51,638 nucleotides of DNA from Methylophaga lonarensis MPL (lineage in GTDB: Bacteria > Pseudomonadota > Gammaproteobacteria > Nitrosococcales > Methylophagaceae). A program made the position numbers and the translations under genes. The notes under the pieces were generated by a model. It worked only from the letters and a program-made list of their open reading frames with translations. It searched no databases and was not told where the DNA came from. Below are positions 44,901 to 51,638 of this stretch, piece by piece. The first letter of the stretch is position 1. Each line of letters starts with the position of its first letter. The stretch spans positions 1 to 51,638 of the forward strand of contig NZ_APHR01000039.1 of assembly GCF_000349205.1 (NCBI RefSeq), read 5' to 3'.

Positions 44901-45044
44901 ACACGGTTTGATGGATGGCAAACCTCCAACAGTGGCCCACGAGAAATTCAGAGAGCCTTGGTTGTTACGCTTGTTCAATTTGGGCTTGGCAAAGACAAAG
45001 AATTGTTTGATAAAGCCTATGCATATGTTGAAGAGCATTATTGA
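41982..45044 (+). CDS. hsdR: Type I restriction-modification R subunit
   Basis: A 1020-residue motor and nuclease subunit. The N-terminal PD-(D/E)XK nuclease has DIVLYVNGIPLVVGEVKTA (about 140-158). Superfamily-II translocase motifs are Walker A HFQGSGKSLLMLYAARML (about 300-317), the DEAH-like VLVDEAHRTQEG (about 402-413), GLTGTPVSG, and the late LLIVTAKLLTGFDAP and QAMCRTNRLYEH. Length is full for HsdR. Gap of 10 bp from hsdS and 2 bp to the methyltransferase-like gene behind it. Confidence 0.95.
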   Translation: MFNEQTVTENGMIDRLKGLSGVKWTYCHGENLPKQAQDIFVDEWLKDALCSLNPDIAKQPDYADEVIYKLRGVVLEARHTGLVKANENFHEWLMAEKTLPFGENGDHITINLIDFDNIDNNHFVVSQQVHYIAATEVYFDIVLYVNGIPLVVGEVKTATRPSVTWQDGAADFMGGKKHYWKNVEPFFVPNLLCFSSEGKTFAYGAINAQVKDWGPWHHTEQREEVLPGLASVLNSCEGLLNPQTLLQLLEAFALFSTVKTGKNTPPKRTKILPRYPQFEAAKQIVERVKKGYPRKGLIWHFQGSGKSLLMLYAARMLRTDNTLKNPTVLVVVDRKDLDTQINETFGGADVKNLIKVQSCKKLGQYIEQDSRGILITTVFKFRDLEIDDSNSKGLNDRDNIIVLVDEAHRTQEGSLGDKMRWALPNAFFFGLTGTPVSGLERNTFKLFGAEDDPGRYMNRYNYKQSIRDGATNPVKFEPRLAELRVDRAAIDEEFERLVRENNLDEEEKAALSKRAGKLAVMLKAPKRMAAISNDIAEHFISHVKPKGMKGMVVVYDRDACVQMYYLLAGKLGKDAVEVVMNVDQAPIKVTDGNKKDKVNKDWRKWKNELELHIEQADFERWQLIDGDAHKQKDLIEGYKDPSQPLQLLIVTAKLLTGFDAPICYCMYLDKPLRDHTLLQAMCRTNRLYEHNGQQKEMGLIIDYLGVFENLRTALAYNPDEIEGVVEGIEAFKELLPLQLQKCLDFFPGVDRSLEGLDGVLAAQECLPDNKKRDEFAAAFGVLAKLWTAINPDQFLTPFRVDYRWLAQIYESVRPVGQTGALVWAALGPETIKMIHEHTDINRIRDDIDELVMDENAIFTLTDKEQAQRARRLEVDLMGRLRGHDDPRFVALGERLEKLREEYEAGVIKAIDWLKGLLDVAKDSVKVERETGDHPVTEEDNVQALTKLFLETRPSSTPIVIQNVVEQIDKIVKATRFDGWQTSNSGPREIQRALVVTLVQFGLGKDKELFDKAYAYVEEHY

Positions 45045-45046
45045 TA

Positions 45047-45991
45047 ATGGACAGACTCATTCAGGTAAAGGATATACCTTCATCACTCTGGTCTGAGCCT
45101 GAGAAAACTCTATTTTTATCAAAATCTTTAACTGACTCATGGAAAAAGCTATTAGCCTCTGAAGGACTAGAGGATTTGGCTATTGAAAAGTCTCCTGAAG
45201 GTTTCACAGGGGGCATGAATAAAGAAGACACTGATAAACATCTTGCTTGGCGGTATACCGGCTCATGTGGCCGTGTTGTGATGACCTGTTTGGATCCCAA
45301 AAACCATCTGAGTGAAGTATCAGATGCTTATGCTAAAACCTTTGCTGGTAACAGGGTCTTGCTCGTTGATATCCCGTGTGGTTCTGGCGCAGGGGCGGTT
45401 AGCATTATTACAATACTTATCGAGTTGAGAAAGCATGGTGTTCTTCCACGACTTCCCTTAAAGCTGAATATTGTTGCTGCTGATATTTCCGAGTATGCAC
45501 TGGGATATTGTTCAACACAGTTAAAGCAGCTAGTTTCCCTCGCTAACGAACAGGCGATTGAAATTGAATATGAAACTCATCATTGGGATGTGACGGATAA
45601 GATCAGTACTGCTGACTTGATAGAGCGTTTAAATATCCTTAATCAAGGTTGTGATTCTAGATTGCTATTGCTAACAAATTTCACAGACTTTCTAGAAAAA
45701 GAGAATAAGTGGAAATTAGCAGAGCCACAATTCGAACAACTTTTTATCCATAGCCGAGGGAAGTTCAGCACTGCAATATGGATAGAACCCCAAAAAAATA
45801 ATGTAGCGAATTTTTTTGCAAGACTTGTGGGCTGGTTCAATACCAAGTTAATAAAACTTTTTAAAAGTGACGATGTAAAGCTTAGTACAGATTATGCGAT
45901 TACGGATGCAGAGTGTAAGCATCCTCTAAAAAATCATAAATTTAAGATCGGTTTGAGTGTAAAGCGTCTGCAGTTGCCGGTGAAGGATTGA
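45047..45991 (+). CDS. Class I SAM-methyltransferase-like protein next to a reverse transcriptase
   Basis: A protein of about 314 residues of no named family. Residues about 105-118 (LLVDIPCGSGAGAV) form a glycine-rich loop after a strand-ending Asp, like motif I of Rossmann-fold methyltransferases. NIVAADISEYALGYCSTQL (about 145-163) fits motif II with its acidic residue, and SRLLLLTNFTDFLEK may be strand 4. No clear catalytic motif follows, so the substrate could be RNA, DNA, protein or none. The N-terminal 100 residues (GGMNKEDTDKHLAWRYTGSCGR) are unlike known methylases. The ATG at 45047 lies 2 bp after the hsdR stop, and the reverse transcriptase gene begins 3 bp after this stop, so all three are coupled. 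Confidence 0.6.
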   Translation: MDRLIQVKDIPSSLWSEPEKTLFLSKSLTDSWKKLLASEGLEDLAIEKSPEGFTGGMNKEDTDKHLAWRYTGSCGRVVMTCLDPKNHLSEVSDAYAKTFAGNRVLLVDIPCGSGAGAVSIITILIELRKHGVLPRLPLKLNIVAADISEYALGYCSTQLKQLVSLANEQAIEIEYETHHWDVTDKISTADLIERLNILNQGCDSRLLLLTNFTDFLEKENKWKLAEPQFEQLFIHSRGKFSTAIWIEPQKNNVANFFARLVGWFNTKLIKLFKSDDVKLSTDYAITDAECKHPLKNHKFKIGLSVKRLQLPVKD

Positions 45992-45994
45992 TTC

Positions 45995-47719
45995 ATGGAT
46001 AGCACAATCGCTTTAAAAGCGCTGAATCAATATCGAAAGCGGGATGTGCTTCCCTACTTAGGATTACGTTACTATCTGGATAACAAATCTGCAAGAAGCC
46101 AAAGATGGTTTGAGGAAGTCGCCACAAAACTTGCTACCGATAATATAAATTCTCCATACATCAGAACGTTTCACTTTAAGGAGCGGGAGCCGAGCGGAGA
46201 ATATACGCATCGTGATGTATATTTGCCTTCGCCAAATGAAGCACTGGCAGAAATTGTTTTGATAACTGAGCTATCAAAACATACGAATTTCCAGCCCAAG
46301 CCTTATGTATATAGTTACAGATTATCGGATCATAATGATACTTCGGGTGTTTTTATTCCGTATTTCAACGGGCTGAAAGATCGGCAGAGAGATATTGCTG
46401 AGGCATGTAGAGTAAAAACTGATGGTGTCGTTCTTTACACCGATATCAAACGTTTCTATCCCAGCATCAATAGTCATGATGCCCAATCCGTGTGGAGTAG
46501 AGCGGCTGCTCATGCAGGGTTGAGAAGGGAGCATGTAGAGCTTGGTGAGGCATTTCTAAGAAAACATCATGATAAATGCTTGAAAGATGGCTCAGGCAAA
46601 GGGCTGCTGACTGGGCCTGTCTTTAGTCATATCATCGCAAACTTATTACTTGATGAAGTTGATTCTTTCATGCACGACTTAACAGAAGGACATTATTGGA
46701 GGTATGTAGACGATATTGTTTTGGTTGGTGCAGAAGCCGATGTTGATCAATGGCGAGAGTCGCTCCAGCAGAAGTTAAATAAATATGAATTACTACTTCA
46801 TGACGGAGCGAAAGACTTCAAAGTTGATTCCGAGGCCTGGCTAGATGGTGAAAAAGACTTTGAGACTGATATCAGTAACCAATGGATTTCACTTATTGCT
46901 GATACAAAAAGATACTTGATTAAAAACCCCTCAGAACACGCTTTCCAGGTTCTTCAGCAACATTTCCGACAAAAAGATATTCGAATTCCTCTAATTGACT
47001 ATTCCATAGCAGCTAAGGAGGTAACGACTTTATTGAGCTTTAGTCGTTGGTTGAAAAGATACAGGACATGGTCTTACAAAAATATCAAGAGGATTACGCC
47101 CGAACATTTAGCGATCCTTGCCTACAATACCCGAACTGAGTTAATGAATCAGATAGATAAATTGCTTCATATGCATAACAGATCTGATGTCTATGCTAAC
47201 AAGAGGCTCATCCCTAAATTGAGATTTATTGCAGGAAGGTTAGTGCTTCTTGCATCTAGGGTCGAATTGTCGGAAGTTTCTGATAGATTGAGAACATTTC
47301 CAGAGCTGAGCTTTTTGTGCACGATAATGGATTGCGTTGCTTCAAGGGATGTTTCGGAAGTTCTAAAAATGGGCGCGAACGCGACGCAGGCTGCCTGCCA
47401 AGTCTTAAATTCATCACCAGAACCAGTGAGCTTTAACATTGAGCATTACGATGAGATTGTTGAGTTATCACTTGCCGTGTTAGCACTGAATGGTATTGAT
47501 TTTGAGGTACCGAACACATCGTCTAAGTTAAGACAGTTTGCCCTTGGCCAAGAATTAAGTGGCTTAATGACTGATGATGACACGTTTATAAAAGAAATTA
47601 GCTGTCTGCATGGAAATACTGCTCCGAGACATGAATCGATGTTAAAACAAGCTTTTGATGTGGATGAAGACTTGGCTCTAGATGTTATTAATCAATTACA
47701 AAACTCAAGTCATTGTTAA
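45995..47719 (+). CDS. Reverse transcriptase of the UG/Abi defence type (class undetermined)
   Basis: A 574-residue protein with a reverse transcriptase core. Motif A is VVLYTDIKRFYPSI (catalytic Asp about 150), the motif-B-like segment is GLLTGPVFSHIIANLLLDEVD, and the catalytic motif C is YVDD at 237-240 in WRYVDDIVLVG. There is no maturase, endonuclease or retron signature. The C-terminal 300 residues are helical and unassigned, as in the UG/Abi reverse transcriptases that act in phage defence. GAAGG 9 bp upstream supports the ATG at 45995. I cannot place it in a numbered DRT class. It is the last gene of the hsd operon and lies directly behind the methyltransferase-like gene. Confidence 0.8.
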   Translation: MDSTIALKALNQYRKRDVLPYLGLRYYLDNKSARSQRWFEEVATKLATDNINSPYIRTFHFKEREPSGEYTHRDVYLPSPNEALAEIVLITELSKHTNFQPKPYVYSYRLSDHNDTSGVFIPYFNGLKDRQRDIAEACRVKTDGVVLYTDIKRFYPSINSHDAQSVWSRAAAHAGLRREHVELGEAFLRKHHDKCLKDGSGKGLLTGPVFSHIIANLLLDEVDSFMHDLTEGHYWRYVDDIVLVGAEADVDQWRESLQQKLNKYELLLHDGAKDFKVDSEAWLDGEKDFETDISNQWISLIADTKRYLIKNPSEHAFQVLQQHFRQKDIRIPLIDYSIAAKEVTTLLSFSRWLKRYRTWSYKNIKRITPEHLAILAYNTRTELMNQIDKLLHMHNRSDVYANKRLIPKLRFIAGRLVLLASRVELSEVSDRLRTFPELSFLCTIMDCVASRDVSEVLKMGANATQAACQVLNSSPEPVSFNIEHYDEIVELSLAVLALNGIDFEVPNTSSKLRQFALGQELSGLMTDDDTFIKEISCLHGNTAPRHESMLKQAFDVDEDLALDVINQLQNSSHC

Positions 47720-47750
47720 ATCTGGCTGATTTTTCCGCTGAAATCCGAAC

Positions 47751-47777
47751 TAACCCTCAAATGAGGTTTGGTTTTTG
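47751..47777 (+). terminator. Probable terminator after the reverse transcriptase
   Basis: A small hairpin CCTCA-AA-TGAGG is flanked by AAC and GGTTTTT, about 35 bp after the stop codon. The stem is short with a T-rich tail, so it is a reasonable but weak intrinsic terminator of the operon. The rest of the 288-bp gap up to the porin gene shows no other clear feature. Confidence 0.5.
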
Positions 47778-48007
47778 ATAAAAAGTTGGTTTTGTGTGAA
47801 AAGCAATAGAATAAAGATCTGACAAAACATGTTTACTGCCCTTCGACGATGCGAGTATCCCTAGCGCTGCTTCGGAAAGGTGGTGAATATTATTTCACTT
47901 CAGCAACCAACTCTCAGGAATCCAGCCAGGCATTGATGTTTGTGCATCTGCTCAGAAGTTCCCGCTTGTTAAGTTTTGTTTAAGTATGTTTAGCTATCCT
48001 GCGAACT

Positions 48008-49225
48008 ATGAATTTTTCCTATATGAAAATTTCCCGGTCTGCAGGGGGCAAAGCGGCATTGGCGACGGCATCCATGCTGGTCTTATCGATGTTTAGCAGC
48101 AGTGCAGTAGCGGAAGAATCTGTCGAAACGAATGTGGCAAAACCTGCGTGGGATTTCCGCGTGGCGGGTCGTTTGCAGTTGGACCGTGGCTATTTTTACA
48201 ACGATAAAGGCACTGAGTTTGACCATGGAGATAATGTCCGTCGGGCGCGATTGGGCTTTCGTGTACGTTATGGTGATCATTGGTCATTTTCCCATACTTA
48301 CGACTTTGCTCGTGATGGCCTGGAAGGTATTCGCGATACGGTGTTGCAGTACCGGGACGGGCAGGGCATGCGTTACACCATTGGCCATTTCAAGGAGCCG
48401 TTCAGCATGGAACGGTTAACCAGTGTGCGTGATCTGACTTTTATGGAGCGGTCACTGGCCAGCACACTGGCGCCGCCGCGTGCTAAAGGTGCTGAAGTTC
48501 ATTATCACGATGAGCGTGGCACAGCGGCAATAGGCGTGTTTACCGGTGGCTTTGAAGATAGTACGTTGAATACGCGTTATGGCGTATCGGCCAGAAAAAC
48601 CTTTGCGCCACGCAGCAAAGATGGCGATATCCTGCATTTTGGGGGTTCTGTCGCCTATCGCAAAACCGACAGCAGTGATGAGGTGCGTTTCAGGCAGCGC
48701 ATGGAAACCCGGAACTCGGATGTGCGGCTGGTAGATACTGGCAGTTTCCTGGCCGGTAACTTTACTTATTTTGGTGCTGAAGCGGCTTATGCCCGTGGAC
48801 CGTTTGCGGTTCAGTCTGAATATATTCATGCCATGGTGCGCAATGCTCGTGCCACACGGGCCGACAGTGGCGAATCGGTGAACTTTAATGGCTGGCATAT
48901 TGACCTGTCGTGGATTTTGACGGGTGAAGATCAGCCATATCATCTGGAAAAAGGCACTTTTGGTCGGATCAATCCCCGTAATGGTGTGGCTAATGGTCAA
49001 GGTGGCTTTGGCGCTGTCCGAGCGGCTGTACGTTGGAGCAGCCTGAATTTGAATGATGAGTTTGTTCGTGGCGGTTCACAGCAAAACCTCGGTGCCAGTG
49101 TGACCTGGTATGTTAACGATCACATTACCTTACTGGGCGAATATGTTCGGGTAATCAAACTCACTGGCACGCATAAAAACGCTTCGCCCTATGTCTATCA
49201 GGCGCGTTTGCAACTTTCTTTCTAG
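48008..49225 (+). CDS. OprO/OprP-like outer-membrane porin
   Basis: A 405-residue porin of the phosphate-selective OprO/OprP family. A long signal peptide ends at SSSAVAEE (about residue 36), followed by short amphipathic strands with the family pattern (DFRVAGRLQLDRGYFYNDKG, DNVRRARLGFRVRYGDHWSFSHTYDFA, YTIGHFKEPFSMERLTS, SEYIHAMV) and a C-terminal barrel signal ending in YQARLQLSF. OprP members form trimers that pass anions, classically phosphate, though many are of unknown specificity. No clear Pho box is visible in the upstream 280 bp. Confidence 0.88.
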   Translation: MNFSYMKISRSAGGKAALATASMLVLSMFSSSAVAEESVETNVAKPAWDFRVAGRLQLDRGYFYNDKGTEFDHGDNVRRARLGFRVRYGDHWSFSHTYDFARDGLEGIRDTVLQYRDGQGMRYTIGHFKEPFSMERLTSVRDLTFMERSLASTLAPPRAKGAEVHYHDERGTAAIGVFTGGFEDSTLNTRYGVSARKTFAPRSKDGDILHFGGSVAYRKTDSSDEVRFRQRMETRNSDVRLVDTGSFLAGNFTYFGAEAAYARGPFAVQSEYIHAMVRNARATRADSGESVNFNGWHIDLSWILTGEDQPYHLEKGTFGRINPRNGVANGQGGFGAVRAAVRWSSLNLNDEFVRGGSQQNLGASVTWYVNDHITLLGEYVRVIKLTGTHKNASPYVYQARLQLSF

Positions 49226-49293
49226 CTTCTCAGCAGAGCACGGCGGGACAACGTAGAATAAGTGCTGGATAAAGCTCTTTCGGAGGGCCCTGC

Positions 49294-49821
49294 ATGACAC
49301 ATATTCTTCTTGAACCCGCGCAACAGGGCTTACTTGATGCAGCCATCGCACTCGGCGACTGGATGCAGGATCTGCCAAAACTGACAGAATCTGATATTGC
49401 AGCGATTCGTGCAGTGCAGCAAAAACTTCGTGGCTTGCCCGAATTATCGGACGGTACACTTGCCATGTATGGCTTTTCTATCGAATCCGGAGATGAACAA
49501 TCGGGTCTGGTGCGTGGCTGGGATGTCTCGCTTGAATACATGGCTAATGATCCCGAGCAACAAGGTGGACTGGAATTATTCAGTTCGTGGTTGCCGATAC
49601 CGGAATCATCTGAAGCAGCAATACTGGCAGAGAAAAAGGCTAAAGAACTCTACTTTCACTGGCCGGTAGGCGATGTCTGTTGCCGAACAGATACTGAGAA
49701 GTCTGAAGCCTGGATTCAGCAATTACAGCATCCAGAAGCGCTGTTAAACAGCGGTGATCGTTTACGAATCGAGATTGTTTTTCAGAATTATTATTCAGCG
49801 GTTGATTTTGCCCCGGCATGA
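49294..49821 (+). CDS. Hypothetical protein
   Basis: A 175-residue cytosolic-looking protein with no signal peptide, beginning MTHILLEPAQQGLLDAAIALGDWMQ. An early helical part is followed by strands (GWDVSLEYM, ELFSSWLPIPESSEAAILAEKKAKELYFHWPVG) and a tail with RLRIEIVFQNYYSAVDF. No family is recognised. CGGAGGG about 9 bases before the ATG supports this start. It probably shares a transcript end with the hairpin over its stop codon. Confidence 0.7.
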   Translation: MTHILLEPAQQGLLDAAIALGDWMQDLPKLTESDIAAIRAVQQKLRGLPELSDGTLAMYGFSIESGDEQSGLVRGWDVSLEYMANDPEQQGGLELFSSWLPIPESSEAAILAEKKAKELYFHWPVGDVCCRTDTEKSEAWIQQLQHPEALLNSGDRLRIEIVFQNYYSAVDFAPA

Positions 49822-49849
49822 GAACAGCCCGTTTGCGTGGCTGTTCTCA
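49819..49849. terminator. 11-bp hairpin over the stop codon, possible bidirectional terminator
   Basis: TGAGAACAGCC and GGCTGTTCTCA are perfect inverted repeats around a 9-base loop. The stem begins at the TGA stop of the upstream gene and lies 28 bp from the end of the convergent HPF-like gene. No long T-run follows, so efficiency is uncertain. Confidence 0.55.
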
Positions 49850-49876
49850 ATTGGCAATATGGCCGGATTAGGTGGA

Positions 49877-50191
49877 TTATCGGTTGTTGAGTTTGCCGAG
49901 CGTGCTGCTCAGTTTTGCCTGTAATTTCTTGCTGGCGCCGGCAATGGCTTCGTGAATGGTATTGGCATTATGGCTGACGGCCACTGGTTGCAAGCCTTCC
50001 AGCCGCGCTTCCATCAGGCAGCGTTTATCATCATCACTTTTCTTGGCACCGTTTTCGTCGCTCAGGTGAACCTCTACACGGGTCACATGTGATGCGAAGT
50101 GGCGCAGACCCTCTTTGACAGTGGTTTCAACGTGGTGTGCCAGTGCGTCATGGCCTTCGATATGACTGTCAGTGTTGGTTTGGATTTGCAT
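49877..50191 (-). CDS. HPF/RaiA-family ribosome-associated protein
   Basis: A 104-residue protein of the hibernation-promoting factor/RaiA (sigma-54 modulation) family. Such proteins bind the small-subunit decoding centre and quieten ribosomes in stationary phase. The beta-alpha-beta-beta-beta-alpha pattern is seen in MQIQTNTDSHIEG, VETTVKEGLRHFASHVTRVEVHLSDENG, CLMEARLEGLQPVAVSHNANTIHEAIAGASKKLQAKL. It has the short-form length with no C-terminal dimerisation domain. The gene lies alone on the minus strand, so it is not the usual rpoN-linked hpf, and a paralogue may exist elsewhere. Confidence 0.8.
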   Translation of the reverse strand: MQIQTNTDSHIEGHDALAHHVETTVKEGLRHFASHVTRVEVHLSDENGAKKSDDDKRCLMEARLEGLQPVAVSHNANTIHEAIAGASKKLQAKLSSTLGKLNNR

Positions 50192-50298
50192 GAATTCTCC
50201 TCGTGTCGTTGTTGTCGTTATGACGGTTTTTACCCTCGATATTATCTATGAGGGTGCAAATGCTGCGTTTCAAGTTAAGTCCACAAAATAGCCTGTTT

Positions 50299-51638
50299 TC
50301 AATTCATAACCACCCGGTTCTTACCCGCGTCTTTTGCCTGGTACAGTGCTTTATCAGCACGCATCAAGGCTTGTTCCAGAGGCTTGTCTTCGTCGGGTTG
50401 CAGCTCACTGATGCCCAAACTGATGGTGTGAGGTATTTGAATGTCATTGAGAGTGTGTGGCGTTCGGGCAAAGCGTTGTCTTAGTCTTTCGGCCAAGGCC
50501 ACAACATATTTTGGTTCAGGTGACTCTGCCAGTAACAGAAATTCCTCACCGCCGTAACGCACCAAAATATCTTGAGGTCGGCTGAGTTGGGTCATCATAT
50601 CGGCAAGTTGTTGCAACACCTGATCGCCAGCCCGATGTCCGTGGATATCATTGACCTCCTTGAAGTTGTCGATATCAATCAAAATAACCCAGAGTCTTTG
50701 ACGTGAATCATCGGAGTTTGACCAACGCTTGAACCAGCGTTCCAGCAAGCGGCGATTGCCAATGCCGGTGAGTGCATCATGTTGTGACTCTCGTTCTGCC
50801 TGTTCGTAGCGATACTGCAAAATCCTGACTTTTTCCGACAGTGCCAGCAGCAATGTAAATGACTCCAACAGGCTGGCCATTTGCGTCAGTAACAGCGGGT
50901 TCATGCCCCAGTTAAATACACTGGTACTGGCCGACAGCAAACTCAGCAACAGACCTGCCACAAATACGCTCCAGGCCAGCACATACCAACGAGCATAAAT
51001 TAAACCTCGGCGATAAAAATACCAGCCAATATGGGTAAGGCTGCTGTCGCGGCGATGGAGGCAAAGGCTAAATACAGGACAGCAGGGTAGTGGCCAGCCA
51101 ATCTGGCGCCAATGCCTATCAGCATGATCAACTGAAACGCAGTCAGATAGCGCCACAGCCTGGGTGTCTCTTTGCGAATATCAAAGAAATGTTTGCTGAA
51201 CTCGATAGCAAACAGGACAAACAGCATGAAGATGATATGAAAGCTGTTGTTGTGCACTGCGGGGAGTTAGGCCAGAAATGCTGAAAAGCAAAGCCGTTGA
51301 GACTGAACCACAGCATTGTATTACTGACCAGATACAAGCCATAGACAAGAAATAACGGGGTTTTGAGTGACAGCCAAAGTAACAGGCTAAGCACAATCAG
51401 GGCGATACTGGCGCCGTAATACAAGCCAAAGGCAAATTGTTCATCTATTCGCTGCTCTTCAAACTGCTGTTTTGAGGACAACAGGAAGCGCAAGGTATTG
51501 GAATCGGCTACCCACATTCCGGTTCGGATGTAGACGATTGTCTGGTCATGAGGCTCTGTGGTGAAACTAAAGGCAGGTTTTCTGTAGGCGATGGGTCGCT
51601 CTGAAAAGGGTTTGTGATCATCCAGAATGATGGTCTGA
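50299..51638 (-). pseudogene. 7TMR-DISM diguanylate cyclase, frame broken twice; 5' end outside window
   Basis: A membrane diguanylate cyclase that makes cyclic di-GMP. The visible part, read from the right edge, has the end of a periplasmic DISMED2 domain (KPFSERPIAYRKPAFSF), then 7TM helices (ASIALIVLSLLLWLSL, LFLVYGLYLVS), and a GGDEF domain near the end with HDALTGIGNRRLLERWF and the active-site RYGGEEF, ending at 50299. Three frames are needed. The first break is near 51255 (PNSPQ to HNNSFHIIF) and the second near 51005-51020 (LPILAG to FYRRGLIYAR). Each is explained by one missing base. As written the protein would be truncated before GGDEF. It may be a pseudogene or carry sequence errors. 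Confidence 0.75.

Noticed and set aside
47720-48007. Non-coding RNA template for the reverse transcriptase
   Set aside because: Some defence reverse transcriptases use a neighbouring structured RNA. Apart from one short terminator hairpin I see no convincing conserved fold here, and there is no room upstream of the RT gene (3-bp gap).

Overview
The window reads as chromosome of a gammaproteobacterium. The tmRNA tag reads ANDNNYALAA, and RatA/RnfH next to smpB, MsrA/MsrB and an OprP-type porin all fit that class. A marine Thiotrichales/Piscirickettsiaceae-like host such as Methylophaga is a guess only. Ordinary housekeeping genes are interrupted by two large defence blocks.

Layout. 1-6.5 kb: a partial secreted protein, a DUF455 ferritin-like protein, rnfH-ratA, a sodium-dependent (SNF) transporter, smpB with an apparent one-base frameshift, and an ssrA (tmRNA) gene split in its T-loop by a 268-nt group I intron. 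A strong terminator, two 77-bp palindromic repeats and a divergent quinone-reductase/HxlR-regulator pair follow. 6.6-15.7 kb: a tightly packed restriction-modification operon of cytosine-5 methylase, Vsr nuclease, MORC/MutL-like GHKL ATPase, Z1 helicase, PD-(D/E)XK protein (DUF4420) and AIPR protein. 15.8-18.8 kb: two small unknown genes and a NERD-UvrD-like helicase. 18.8-28.9 kb: a two-gene surface operon, a giant DUF11/SdrD-type repeat protein and an OmpA-like protein with a large beta-barrel. 29-32 kb: a histidine kinase with a fused NMT1-type periplasmic binding domain, plus its response regulator. 32-35.4 kb: msrA, msrB, an NTF2-like secreted protein, an SDR dehydrogenase and an AraC regulator.

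35.5-47.7 kb: the most interesting block, apparently one operon of Fic protein, hsdM1, a frameshifted unknown gene, hsdM2, hsdS, hsdR, a SAM-methyltransferase-like protein and a reverse transcriptase. The two M subunits differ in catalytic motif IV: NPPF in M1 and NPPY in M2. This is the signature of heterodimeric M1M2S type I enzymes that make m6A on one strand and m4C on the other. The methyltransferase-like gene and the reverse transcriptase with a YVDD active site are joined to hsdR by 2-3 bp gaps, suggesting a second defence module riding on the type I operon. 48-51.6 kb: an OprP-like porin, a small unknown protein, an HPF-like protein and a 7TMR-DISM/GGDEF protein whose frame is broken twice.

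Three genes (smpB, the gene between the two hsdM genes, and the GGDEF gene) carry one-base frame breaks, four in all. Whether these are real mutations or sequence errors cannot be told from the window. All functions are read from motifs and context; no database search was possible.
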